This document shows positions 43,790 to 54,589 of a stretch of DNA of 64,000 nt, piece after piece. A program made the position numbers and the translations under genes. The notes under the pieces were generated by a model. The model saw only the letters and a list, made by a program, of their open reading frames with translations. It was not told the DNA's origin and made no database searches. Position 1 is the first letter of the stretch, and each line of letters begins with the position of its first letter. This stretch comes from Ascarosepion bandense (taxonomy: Eukaryota > Mollusca > Cephalopoda > Sepiida > Sepiidae). The stretch spans positions 1-64,000 of the forward strand of contig JBBBDQ010000752.1 of the NCBI GenBank assembly GCA_037127315.1. The letters run 5' to 3'.

Positions 43790-44185
43790 AATTAAAATGT
43801 GATACTAGTATTTAAGACTAAAAGAAATATACCGTTTGATGCGTTGGAGTCTATTAACATCGAACTTGATAGGTTAGAAATGTTCAAAGTCAAAGTCTTT
43901 AAAGGTTTTAAAAGAAAATGTGATACTAGTATTTAAGACGAAAAGAAATATAGTTTTTGATGCGCTGGAGTCTATTAACACCGAATTTGATAGGTTAAAA
44001 AACCGTGGAGTTATTTAAAAATAGATTATTCACAATGGCCCACGATAGTGGTTGAAATTAGAAAGCAAAAGAAGATTCATTTATGTACAGATTTTTCGAC
44101 TGGCATTTAGGATAATTCAACAACGTTTTCATGATTAGAATCCTTCGATTTCTTACAAAAAGCAAACCTGCCTTGAAATTGAAAT
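43790..44185 (+). pseudogene. Gypsy-type RT fragment with a 121-bp tandem duplication
   Basis: ILVFKTKRNIPFDALESINI then ELDRL is encoded twice (from about 43799 and 43919). The second copy goes on, with frameshifts, to GVI, KIDYSQWPTIVV and HLCTDFSTGI. This is the region just before and at the start of the RT palm in Gypsy elements (VFK..R..P, INEELDRLE, YSQWATPIV, CADFSTGLN). It is adjacent to the minisatellite and in plus orientation. Confidence 0.7.
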
Positions 44186-44188
44186 CGT

Positions 44189-45118
44189 TAATATTCAATT
44201 TAATATATCGTTGATATTCAGTTTGTTATATCGTTTAATATTCCATTTAATATATCATTGATATTCAATTTGATATATCGTTTAATATCCAATTTAATAT
44301 ATCATTGATATTCAATTTGATATATCGTTTAATATTCAATCTAATATATCGTTGATATTCAATTTGATATATCGTTTAATATTCAATTTAATATATCGTT
44401 GATATTCAATTTGATATATCGTTTAATATTCAATTTAATATATCGTTGATATTCAATTTGATATATCGTTTTATATTCAATTTAATATATCGTTGATATT
44501 CAATTTGATATATCGTTTTATATTCAATTTAATATATCGTTGATATTCAATTTGATGTATCGTTTAATATTCAATTTAATATATCATTGATATTCAATTT
44601 GATATATCGTTTAATATTCAATTTAATATATCGTTGATATTCAATTTGATGTATCGTTTAATATTCAATTTAATATATCGTTGATATTCAATTTAATATA
44701 TCGTTTAATATTCAATTTAATATATCGTTGATATTCAATTTGATATATCGTTTAATATTCAATTTAATATATCGTTGATATTCAATTTAATATATCGTTT
44801 AATATTCAATTTAATATATCGTTGATATTCAATTTGATATATCGTTTAATATTCAATTTAATATATCGTTGATATTCAGTTCGTTATATCGTTTAATATT
44901 CCATTTAATATATCATTGATATTCAATTTGATATATCGTTTAATATTCAATTTAATATATCATTGATATTCAATTTGATATATCGTTTAATATTCAATCT
45001 AATATATTGTTGATATTCAATTTGATATATCGTTTAATATTCAATTTAATATATCGTTGATATTCAATTTAATATATCGTTTAATATTCAATTTAATATA
45101 TCGTTGATATTCAATTTG
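44189..45118. repeat. AT-rich dimeric minisatellite, 47-bp period
   Basis: Alternating half-units ATATCGTTGATATTCAATTT and ATATCGTTTAATATTCAATT, about 19-20 dimers with few substitutions. Each half contains the imperfect palindrome GATATTCAATTTGATATATC. Confidence 0.95.
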
Positions 45119-45540
45119 AGATAAAACCCAGAAATTCAAATGTTGATTTTCTGAGACAGATCTTTAATGCAATACAATCTTCCTACATTAATTTCTTTCT
45201 TTCAAACTGTTTGTCTTTGGACCATGTAGAAAATTCATTGTAATAAATATCGGGTAGCGTTCTGCAGTGGCTCTTAACGAAATGGGACTCGGAAGGCGAT
45301 ATGTTTCTCTCGGTTTCTTCAAGAATTACTCATTTATATGTCAATGTGACTGTCTAATTCGTGATTACAACGCAAAACGAAAGCTTATTCTCAACGATCG
45401 ATTCTCTTGATAGATCACTCGCCCATGTATAAGGACGCTGATGATTATATTGTAAACTGCCGTCGTATTATGTTGACTAGAGGTTTTTTAAAAAATTAGA
45501 TGACGATAACAGCGTTTACTTTTAACTATTATTTCTTTAT
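45119..45540. other. Unassigned interval
   Basis: No gene. CTGCCGTCGTATTATGTTGA ... TAGATGACGATAACAGCGTT at 45460-45520 is repeated in worn form at 46015-46075, so part of the flank was copied along with the RTE-end array. Confidence 0.45.
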
Positions 45541-46560
45541 GTACCGTGTCCCCTCAGGACGTAGAATATCATGCCTCTCCTATACCTTATTCCTCCATCA
45601 ATTTAATTGAGCTCAGGTACGTAGGCGATCATGGTTCTCCACAATTTTCTACCCTTTTTAGCGGTTAATAAATTTTATCTTTTTGTTATCTATCCTTAAA
45701 ACCCTGTTCCGCCAATCATTTACTCGAGATCATTCTTCTTTTTCTATGTACCGCGTATTTTATGGAGATAGGCGATCATGACTCTCCACAATTTCCTGTC
45801 CTTATTTCCTCTTAATACAATTTAATCTATTTTTTTTTGTCTGTCCTAAACCTTGTTTCACCATCCATTTAATCGAACTCATTCTTCTTCTTTTATGTAC
45901 CGTGTCCCTTATGAACGTAGGCGATCATGGCTCTCCACAATTTCCTATCCTTTGTAGCTCTTAATAATTGTTTTTTATCTTTTGTTATTAAGGAAGTTGA
46001 TGATAATAATCTCAACTGCCGTCGTATTGTGTTGTCTAAATATTTTTTTAACTAGACGACGTTAACAACGTTTAGTTTTAACTACTTTTTCTTTCTACGC
46101 CGTGTCTCCTCAGGACGTGGGCTATCACGGCTTTTCGAAATTTCCTTGCAATTCTTAACAAATGTTGTTATCTTGTTATTTTTCTTAAACCCTGTTCCGC
46201 TACCCATTTACTCACGCTCGCCCAGTAGTTTATGCGATATTTTCCTCTGTCTCTCTTAACTTCAATCTGTCATTTGAGTATCAGATTTTCCAAGCCCGCT
46301 TTTCTCTTTGCATGCCCTACAAATTTCAACAGTCTCTTCATGATGTTAAGGATGTTTCCTTTTTTGTTTTTTAAAACCTCGTTGTTACTCACATGTTCAC
46401 TCCATGGTATTCTCAGCATCTTTCTGTAGAAGCTGTTGCTTCAGGTCTGCTCTTCATCTTTAAGAAAATTGTCAAGCAACTAACTACAATAGAAGAAAAT
46501 ATCCTTTTTTAAACGTATCTTTACCTTTCTTTGTCTACTATCGTCTGCCATCTTGCCTAG
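45541..46560 (-). repeat. Tandem RTE-like 3' ends plus a longer fragment
   Basis: At least four copies of the family 3' end (GTACCGTGTCCCTTATGAAC, GTAGGCGATCATGGCTCTCC, ACAATTTCCT) begin near 45541, 45745, 45890 and 46090, with a further partial copy near 45616. The last extends to 46560 as a longer, frame-broken RT C-terminus (RMLRIPWSEH-like and KRLLKFVGHAKRK-like). Short CTT runs mark the tails. Confidence 0.65.
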
Positions 46561-46569
46561 AACTTTATA

Positions 46570-47306
46570 TCTAAACATTTTTATAAATGAAATTTTGTCT
46601 CTGTGTGTGTATGTGTGTGTGTGTCTGTGTATGTGTGTAACCGTTACCTATAGACTCCGAAACGGCAGAACCGATTTTCTTGAAAATTTACACAGTTGTA
46701 CTATAAGCATCTGCGAGTGGTCTTAGCTAGGTTTTGTGTCGAGGTACCCCAAATAAATATCGAAAATTGATAATCGAAAAAATCAGGTTATAGAAAGAAT
46801 GGTCCGATTTTAATCAAATTTGATACACTCATAGACAAAGACATAAGAAACGATATTCAGAAGTTTCAAGGTTGCAGCTCTTACAATAGTGCAGAAAATC
46901 GATAATATATATATATAAAAGGCAAGATGTTTGTGTGTGTGTCTGTTTATCTCCCTGTGTGTCTGTATTTTTTCAGCCTTTTTATTTTAGTTTTTGCTTC
47001 GGGTTTGGCTCTAAGTAGGTATACTTGTAGTTCTTAGTCTCAGCCATGATACCATTTACTCAGAGGACTTATTTAACCTTCAAAATTGAGTTTACGACGA
47101 AAAAAACTTATTTGATATCGATACCAGGAAATCAAAATTTGACTTACATCCATTCATTTTTCTTTCAGTATACGGTTTCGCTCTAACCGGAAACAACTAT
47201 TACTTTTTAGTCTTTCGTGCCAACGTCGAAAGATTCTGAGATCCAGGAGCATGGATTAGTTTTAGAGCTTTCATTACACCCGAGCAACGCCGGACTATAT
47301 TGCTAG
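46570..47306 (+). mobile_element. Non-autonomous Helitron, full length (737 bp)
   Basis: Starts TCTAAACATTTTTATAAATG after an A and ends with the CCCGAGCAACGCCGGAC hairpin, then CTAG before a T: all Helitron end rules are met. Internal TATAGACTCCGAAACGGCAG and AACCGATTTTCTTG as in 30116-30838. No coding capacity. Confidence 0.9.
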
Positions 47307-47424
47307 TTTTTAATATTTTTTACCGTTTTTATTGATAAAAAAACAAACAATAAAAAAACAGAGCTATACCTATGCAGGAAGTAATTTTTTCTTTGTTAGA
47401 AACCCGAACTTGCAATTTGTTTTT

Positions 47425-47542
47425 AATCATTTCACCTCAAGTAAAGTGCTAATGCCATTGAGACGTAAGGAGTTACTGGATGTGGAAGAGAATGAGAAGA
47501 CTTTAGTGAAAAGGACAATAAAAGCACGTGTTTCAAGAAGAC
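47425..47542 (-). mobile_element. Jockey-like LINE 3' end, worn
   Basis: AATCATTTCACCTCAAGTAA, AGTGCTAATGCCATTGAGAC and GGAGTTACTGGATGTGGAAG in minus orientation. Confidence 0.6.
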
Positions 47543-47665
47543 AGAAAATGGATAATGGTAGGTCGATGAGCCGAGTTACAATTCCAGTTGGATTCGTTAT
47601 GTTCAGTTACGCGCAAATACTTTTGTAATCTACCTCTTCTCCCTAGCTATGGGTTAATTAGTAAG
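47543..47665 (+). mobile_element. SINE head fragment
   Basis: GATGAGCCGAGTTACAATTC, CAGTTACGCGCAAATACTTT and AGCTATGGGTTAATTAG follow the SINE order without box A and tail. Confidence 0.65.
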
Positions 47666-47719
47666 ACTTGCATATGTTAATCATTATTATTTCCAAAAGA
47701 CTATTTCTCCATTTTTTTT

Positions 47720-48035
47720 CTGTATGGTACGAGGACATAATAAAATTAAGCATAGTACTAGATTGGCGCTAAGAATTCTTCATTTTACAGCTAGTTGGAG
47801 CCGTAAGTTAGATTATAAATGTTTCTTCTCTCGCACTTCTCACTCGGGGAACACTTTTCTGGCTTCTTGCTTTCATTTTCAAAAATGTAAATACAATGTC
47901 AATCGTTATCTTCTATCTTTTTAATTTCTGTTCTTTTATTCTTCCCTTTCTTTAATTATGTTTTCTTCTCATATTATTATAAGTTCTATGCTAACATTTT
48001 CTTATCTCGCTTGTGGAAATATTTTTCGACTGCTG
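47720..48035 (+). pseudogene. Jockey-like RT C-terminus and start of its 3'-end array
   Basis: Encodes HSTRLALRILHFTA, KCFFSRTSHSGN and KCKYNVNRYLLSF, then a stop. It continues into TTCTTTTATTCTTCCCTTTC and AAGTTCTATGCTAACATTTT, the first unit of the 182-bp array that resumes at 50311. Confidence 0.7.
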
Positions 48036-49087
48036 TGATAATACCGCAGTGCGGACTGCTGCCCTCAGGCCAGATCCTGGTCGAAACGGCACCAGATGCG
48101 ACGCCTCAAGTCGGGCTGGCCGTCTGTCTAATGTGACGCTCGTTCTCGCTGACGGTCGTGACGATCCCAGTTGTGACACTGCCACCCGGTTGTACGGTTG
48201 GTTTGGTCGCTGTCGCTGGTCGGGACGATCCCGTCCGATGATGTCGCCACAAAAGCTGGGTTACAGGGCGTCTTTTGCAACAACGGGCCACTGTCCCACG
48301 TTGTGATTAGATCCCAGAGGTCTCGTCTTGCAATATTAATAGTCATTCATTTTAGCCAGTCTGGACACTGGTGTATACTTGTGGTTTAAAAAAAACAAAA
48401 CAAAACACGGCGCCAAAAAAAAAAAAAAAAAAAATTAATAAAATAAATGAACAAGTCGAACACGCCTGGAGAGCTACGTAGAATGTCTTTATATAAAGAA
48501 AAAACAATGTCTTTCTTTTCCCAAGGATACAGTTGTCGGAGATGATATTTACAACGGAGAGAGAAAGTTCGCCAAAAGCATCATAGCTTCTAATCTTCAA
48601 GTAAAATGTCTAAGTTTCGTTAGTGCTGAAATAAACAGATCTCTTCAAAATTTCGCCAAAGTCTCTTCTCGTATTTCGTTAAAGTCTTTTCATTAATTGT
48701 CTATAATCAGGATTGTCAATATTTCTGTGTAACTTCTAAAACAGCAAAGTCCTTTCGGGTTCTTAACGGAGTTTAACGAAATTTGCCGAAGTTGAGCGAA
48801 CGAAGAATCAGAATTTTCGAGTCTCCCGTGATTAAAAAAAAATAACAATAACGTTTTTTCAGGATTCATGTCGATGGCGCATTTTTCCAAATCAACTCCT
48901 TTGAGTTAATTTGCGGCAGGCTTCATTTGAAATTAACTCTTTAGCCATAAGTTCTTTAGTGGGCGACCAGCCGTGGGTCATGGCTCCCTGGCTGGGGCCA
49001 TTTTTCACCCAGTTGCTACATTTCGACTGATAGCAGCTCTAACTCAAAAGCTGTCACCCAACTGACAAAACTGAACCTTTTTTTTTA
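48036..49087. other. Interval splitting the Jockey-end array; GC-rich start
   Basis: 48040-48310 is strikingly GC-rich for this window and open for 97 codons on the plus strand (VRTAALRPDPGRNGTRCDAS), but no domain is recognised. 48385-48435 is A-rich. 48440-48900 is AT-rich with weak minus frames. 48950-49080 is balanced, with a GGCTCCCTGGCTGGGGCC palindrome-like motif. Confidence 0.4.
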
Positions 49088-49742
49088 ATCATATGACCCC
49101 AAGCAAGGCGGTAACGCCACTGATGCGCATGGGGCTAAGTAAGGGTAAAAAGAATGGAAAAGAGAAAACCGGAAACCGCATCCTAAACAGGAAACAAGGG
49201 ATGAGCCTCTTCACCTGTTCAATAGATGTGGGTGGAGTGTGAACCGGGCGATAGTTTAGTCTATCTACTCCAATTGAAAAAAAAATAAAAAAAGAAAATA
49301 GTGAAAAGATTGGAAAAGAGAAAACCGGAAACCGCATCCTAAACAGGAAACAAGGGATGAGCCTCTTCACCCGTTCAATAGATGTGGGTGGAGTGTGAAC
49401 CGGGCGATAGTTTAGTCTATCTACTCCAATTGAAAAAAAATAAAAAAATAAAATAGTGAAAAGATTGGAAAAGAGAAAACCGGAAACCGCATCCTAAACA
49501 GGAAACAAGGGATGAGCCTCTTCACCTGTTCAATAGATGTGGGTGGAGTGTGAACCGGGCGATAGTTTAGTCTATCTACTCCAATTGAAAAAAAATAAAA
49601 AAAGAAAATAGTGAAAAGATTGGAAAAGAGAAAACCGGAAACCGCATCCTAAACAGGAAACAAGGGATGAGCCTCTTCACCTGTTCAATAGATGTGGGTG
49701 GAGTGTGAACCGGGCGATAGTTTAGTCTATCTACTCCAGTTA
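49088..49742 (-). repeat. Jockey-like 3' end with a 155-bp unit repeated four times
   Basis: After the 3' end (CATATGACCCCAAGCAAGGC) the block GGAAACCGCATCCTAAACAG ... CTATCTACTCCAATTG occurs at 49171, 49327, 49482 and 49637, nearly identical. In 15022-15190 the same block is single. Confidence 0.9.
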
Positions 49743-50310
49743 TCTACTTTTGTGTCGAGCATCTATTTTTACAACCAATTTCGATCCTCTCTGGAGATTC
49801 GGCCGGCTCACAGCCTTCGGCCAATGAAAATCGGTCTCCGCCCATTCGATTTGCGGATGTCTTAGCTCGACCAATGAGATCATGCCAACTCACACCGAAC
49901 CGAATCCAGCTCGGGCCATTTCGGACTGTTGTATTCAACAGTGGCCTTGGCCTTCGGGTGACCTTATCAAATCACTCTGACACTTGTTTTTCTACGCGTT
50001 TTCAGATTAGCGGAATCAACATTTCAAGGGAAATTTATATTGAACATGAAAGCAGTGATATTTATAAAAACATGATAGAAGAGAAATGATTATTTTCATA
50101 CAACAATTAAATTTTATGCTCCCGTGTTTTTAGAAGCACTTGATGGTACTAAAATTATTATCTTTTTTCCTATGCTCACATCGCCTGACGCAATAAAACA
50201 TTAATAATATCACCAATATCAATTTCTTTTTCCGTTGTTTTAAACCAACCAAAGGAAAGTATCCCTGCGGGAGAAAGGGAAAGCATCACCGTGGGAGATA
50301 GTGTCACACT
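49743..50310. promoter_or_regulatory. CCAAT-containing interval, possible promoter-like or LTR-like DNA
   Basis: Three CCAAT boxes at about 49776, 49822 and 49870 lie in a 110-bp balanced-composition stretch. A polypyrimidine stretch ending GCGTTTTCAG, like a splice acceptor, is at 49995-50005. A 71-codon plus frame (49874-50089) has no known domain. No coding exon is demonstrable. Confidence 0.2.
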
Positions 50311-51450
50311 GCACAGTCAATTTTGATCTTTAAAAATGTAAATGCAATGTCAATCAGTATCTTCTGTCTTCTTAATTCCTGTTCTTTTATTGTTCTCTTT
50401 CTTTAATTATGCTTTCTTCTCCTCATATTATTAGAAGTTCTAAGCTGACAGTTTCTTCTCTTGTTGGTAGATTTTTCTCCGGCTTCTTGCTTCCTAGTCA
50501 ATATTGATCTTCAAAAAGACTTAAATGCAGTGAGAATAGTTATGTTCTGTCTTCTTAATTCCTGCTCTTTTATTGTTCTCTCTCTCTCTCCTTAATAACG
50601 TTTTCTTTTTCTCATATTATTATAAGTTCTATGCTAACAGTTTCTTCTCTCGCTCGTGGAACTCTTTTTCGACTTCTAAATTCTCAGTCAATTTTGATCT
50701 TTAAAAATGTAAATGCAATATCAATCAGTATCTTCTGCCTTCTTAATTCCTGTTCTTTTATTGTTCTCTCTCCTTAATTATTTTTTCTTTTTCTCATATT
50801 ATTATAAGTTCTATGCTAACAGTTTCTTCTCTCGCTAGTGGAACTCTTTTTCGACTTCTAACTTCTCAGTCAATTTTGATCTTTAAAAATGTAAATGCAA
50901 TATCAATCAGTATCTTCTGCCTTCTTAATTCCTGTTCTTTTATTGTTCTCTCTCCTTAATTATTTTTTCTTCTCCTCATGTTATTATAAGTTCTATGCTT
51001 ACAGTTTCTTCTCTCGCTAGTGGAACTTTTTTCGACTTCTAACGTCTCAGTCAATTTTGATCTTTAAAAATGTAAATGCAATGTCAATCAGTATCTTCTG
51101 TCTTCTTAATTCCTGTTCTTTTATTGTTCTCTCTCCTTAATTATTTTTTCTTCTCCTCATGTTATTATAAGTTCTATGCTTACAGTTTCTTCTCTCGCTA
51201 GTGGAACTTTTTTCGACTTCTAACTTCTCAGTCAATTTTGATCTTTAAAAATGTAAATGCAATGTCAATCAGTATCTTCTGCCTTCTTAATTCCTGTTCT
51301 TTTATTGTTCTCTCCCCTTAATTATTTTTTCTTCTCATATTATTATAAGTTCTATACTGATAGTTTCTTCTCTGGATTTTGTAACTTTTTTATCGGTTTC
51401 TTGCTTTGACCTTCAAAATTTTTAATGTAATGTAAATCATTATCTTCTAC
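50311..51450 (+). repeat. 182-bp satellite-like array of Jockey-like 3' ends
   Basis: AAGTTCTAWGCT anchors occur at 50435, 50623, 50806, 50988, 51169 and 51347 (spacing 188, 183, 182, 181, 178). Each unit runs from the C-terminal codons (TTTCTTCTCTCGCTNGTGGA) through TCAATTTTGATCTTTAAAAA to TTTTATTGTTCTCTCTCCTT. The array is thus built from the LINE end also seen at 47720-48035. Confidence 0.9.
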
Positions 51451-51539
51451 TTACTTGATTCAACTTCTTTTATTGTTCTGTCTCGTCAATGATGTTTGTC
51501 TCCAATTCTATCACACTAACCCTAACCACTTGCGTCTTA

Positions 51540-51745
51540 TTTACGGCCATATCACGTTGAAACTAGCGGTTCTCGTACGATCCAACGAAGTTAAGCACCG
51601 TCGATTCTGGTCAGCTAAAACTTGGGAAAAACTATATGCTCTCATCTTGGATATACGGGTGGTGTAATTGATAATGGTTCGGAATTTTTAATGTGAGAGC
51701 TGAGTTTCAATTCCCTTATATTCGTTTTAGAAATATCGTAAAAGA
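51540..51745 (+). mobile_element. 5S rRNA-tRNA composite SINE, copy 3 (worn)
   Basis: 51542-51665 resembles 5S rRNA (TTACGGCCATATCACGTTGA, GCGGTTCTCGTACGATC, CGAAGTTAAGCA, then a worn TATACGGGTGGTGTAA). It is followed by a worn tRNA-SINE head (GATAATGGTTCGGAA, GAGCTGAGTTTCAATTCCCT, TATTCGTTTTAG). Order equals the other two composites. Confidence 0.6.
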
Positions 51746-51837
51746 CAAGATCATCCAGTTATTTGAAAACAATAAAACAAATTTCACATCTCAACTGAAA
51801 AATTAAAACGAGTGAATTGCGTCCTGGCATGTTTCCC

Positions 51838-52070
51838 TAATGAAAATTGTCTTTCGCAGAAAAGAGTTTCTTCATAGCCCAACAATGAGAAAGGAGGACT
51901 TGGAAAATTTGATACTCACAGGGTAGATAGAAGGAAAAAGAACAGGGGTAATCAGCGCGTGGTATATTTGATAGACTTAAACTTAGATGACTGAGAAGGT
52001 TATGGGAAAAATAACAAGACAACATATATTATGATCAACAAAGGACAGGGATAGGTGGCTATTCATGATC
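51838..52070 (+). pseudogene. RTE-like C-terminal fragment
   Basis: ATGAGAAAGGAGGACTTGGA, AATTTGATACTCACAGGGTA and GGTGGCTATTCATGATCTTG correspond to the family's C-terminal codons; frame broken. Confidence 0.6.
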
Positions 52071-52107
52071 TTGTATGTCCTAATATTTATATATATTTAT
52101 ATATATA

Positions 52108-52422
52108 GTATAGTCATCCGCAGACAGATCTGTTTCGCTGTATTACAGCTCACCAGTACAGCTTAGACTCCGTTCTCTTCCTAACCCAGGATTGAAATCC
52201 GACCGCGTCGGCGTCGGTCGGCGATTCTACCCCTAGGCCACGAGCGTCCGGCAGAAGAAGGCAGGCTTTTTAGCGCGTATAAACACGCCCAATAGCCAGA
52301 GTGCTCCAATTCATTATTGAATGAGCGATGCGTATATGCCGGGGTAACTACTGTTTAAAAAGCCTCCCACTCTTCCAGCTCTCACACTCTCCCGCTCTCA
52401 CACTCAATCAGGGTGTGAGAGC

Positions 52423-52425
<3 letters not shown>
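52108..52425 (-). mobile_element. Second SINE family, copy with internal tRNA-like segment
   Basis: Complement of 62216-62578: AGTCATCCGCAGACAGATCT, GTTTCGCTGTATTACAGCTC, then a tRNA-like core on the minus strand (GTGGCCTAGGGGTAGAATCG and GGATTTCAATCCTGGGTT) and the far end CAGGGTGTGAGAGCG. Both ends run into TA tracts. Confidence 0.75.
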
Positions 52426-52456
<31 letters not shown>

Positions 52457-52764
52457 CCCGATGAAGATAACTAACAGATTTAGAATCTCTAGTTCGTCGG
52501 CATTTATCTTTTTAAAAAGTGCTCAATCCAACATTAATCGTAGAGCCTAGTATAATTAAATTTGTTTTTTATTTAAAATTAATTTAATTTACATTTCGAC
52601 ACGGAAATTTCTGTTTCATAATTTTGCCTTGTCATCGGGCAATGTTGAATAATTATGGAGAAAATGATTTCAATTAAGTGTGGTTTATTGAAGGCTCAAA
52701 GAGTTAAAATGAGAGAAATATACTGAAAAAAAAATGAATAGGAAATAACTCCAGAATTCATTTA
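52426..52764. other. TA tract and unassigned AT-rich DNA
   Basis: TA run 52425-52453. The rest has no recognised feature. Confidence 0.45.
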
Positions 52765-52830
52765 GAGCTCCAAGGGAAAAGAAATTGTGGAGAGACATGA
52801 TTGCCTGCGTCCTGAGGGGACACAGCACAT
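52765..52830 (+). pseudogene. RTE-like extreme C-terminus
   Basis: GAAATTGTGGAGAGACATGA and GCGTCCTGAGGGGACACAGC encode KLWRDMIACVLRGHST, the family's last codons. Confidence 0.65.
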
Positions 52831-52834
52831 AAAA

Positions 52835-52947
52835 AAGGATAAATAGATAAATGGATAGATAGAGCGATGTAGATAGAGATAGATAGGTAGAGAGAGATGG
52901 AGGGACAGAGAGAGTGAGAGACGGAGAGGAAGATAGAGAGACAAAGT

Positions 52948-52991
<44 letters not shown>

Positions 52992-53040
52992 GACGGGGAG
53001 AAACAGAGCGAGAGATGGAAAGAGATAGATATAGAGATGC
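52835..53040. repeat. (TAGA)n microsatellite with GA-rich interruptions
   Basis: The uninterrupted block is 52951-52990, flanked by imperfect TAGA/GAGA stretches. It directly follows the RTE tail and may have grown from it. Confidence 0.9.
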
Positions 53041-53147
53041 ATGCATATATATTTTTTTTTCCAAATAAAACTTCGAAAATTACATGTGTCCTGTGATCAT
53101 TTCTGCGAAGTATTAATACTTAATATTAATATTAATAAAGTTTTTAT

Positions 53148-53730
53148 TTTTAATCATTTCACTCCGAGCAAGGCGGAAACGCCACTGATGTGCAGGGGGC
53201 TACATAAATGTAAAAAGATTAATTAGAAAAGAGTGAGGAGTACAAACTAGTTAGAAAGAAACAATAGAAAGCTGAGAAAGCAGGTGCGATGACAGATACA
53301 TAGGTGGAGAGAAAGGGAAGGTTATACAGGGGTGGGGAGAGAGCTAGAGTCCAGTGGTTAGTAGATGAGTATTGACTTTGCATTTAAATTTCTGGAGGTT
53401 GTAGCCGTCAGGAAAGCAAAAATACGGGAGCGAGTTCCACAGGCGGGAAGTGCGAGAGAAGAAGCTGCAGGAGTAGAATTGTCGTCTGCATTTGGCTAAC
53501 CTGACTGTGAATGGGTGGGACCCAGTTGCCAGTCTGGTTGCACGAGTAAACGCCTATTGAGGAGGCATCAGTGACTTAAGTTCGTCTGAGCAGAATCCAT
53601 GAAAGTATTTATAGAACAGACAAAGGGAGGCCACATTTCGACGATGGGGAAGTGGCTGCAGTCGAGCCGCCAGATCAGTACCTATCACATTACAGACTCT
53701 CCTTTGGAGCCTGTCAAGAACACTGTATTA
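53148..53730 (-). mobile_element. Jockey-like LINE 3' part
   Basis: 3' end AATCATTTCACTCCGAGCAA at the left; coding part listed next. A ~45-bp stretch (ATTACATGTGTC...GATCATTTCTG) occurs on both sides, at 53077 and 53753. It may be a duplicated flank. Confidence 0.8.
53344..53721 (-). pseudogene. Jockey-like RT C-terminal region, one stop
   Basis: 126 codons: VLDRLQRRVCNVIGTDLAAR, HRRNVASLCLFYKYFHGFCS, DELKSLMPPQ, a stop, AFTRATRLATGSHPFTVR, FFSRTSRLWNSLPYFCF, then KCKVNTHLLT. Only one in-frame stop, so a relatively recent copy of a subfamily slightly different from 32199-32891. Confidence 0.8.
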
Positions 53731-53820
53731 TAGATATTAATTAATAATGTCGTATTACATGTGTCGAATGATCATTTCTGTGACGAATTAATACTTAGCA
53801 GAAATCATCATGCAATACGA

Positions 53821-53844
53821 CACACACACACACACACACACAGA

Positions 53845-53892
<48 letters not shown>
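53821..53892. repeat. (CA)n and (TA)n microsatellites
   Basis: CA run 53821-53841, TA run 53849-53891. Confidence 0.9.
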
Positions 53893-53895
<3 letters not shown>

Positions 53896-53999
53896 ACATA
53901 AAATTTTTATAAAAGAATTACCAACAATACATTTTATCCGTAGTTGAAGGCAGACAAAATTTATAAGTTGGCATTTATTAAACGCGGAGGCTGATCAAG

Positions 54000-54467
54000 T
54001 TTAAGTTTTGTTTAACGGCATATCAACATCTGTGGGTAATTTAATGCCAAAAAGGTTTTTTTTAATGTTCGTTTATCATAAAAAGGTTTTTGTTTTTATT
54101 ATTTTTTATTTAAAAATAACTGAAAATGTCTTCTAGTTTTGTGTTCAAAAATGTTTTGCTGAGAATAATTTTTTTCTTCAAAAATGTATTCTTGGTTATA
54201 TTTTCCTTTAGAAATGTATGTTTTTCTATAAAAGTTTATTTTTATTTATATATTTCTATAAACGCATTTTTATACTTTCATAGAGTTTTAACCCCATTTT
54301 GTAGGGTTAATTATTTGCCCATAGCTGGGACCCTAAAAGATGCTACCACTCCAGGTCAGTGTGGACCTGGGAATAACAGCAATTAAGAGGTGGTTCCATG
54401 CTCCTCACAACCTCCCAATCAGAGGCTTTGCTGCCAGATTCACTTTACCGTCATGCCCAGAACCCAA
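54000..54467 (+). repeat. Dispersed repeat, second copy of 2475-3012
   Basis: See the first copy; here in plus orientation with GTTTTGTTTAACGGCATATC at the start and GCCCAGAACCCAAC at the end. Confidence 0.7.
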
Positions 54468-54589
54468 CAAAATCAACCAAGCTAAACAGAACCAAGTTCA
54501 CCCAGTGCAAGGCTAGAGAGGCAATCAATATATAGTTTACTCTTAAATGGATAATGATGAATAAGTTGTGATATGAATGAAAAAAACAG

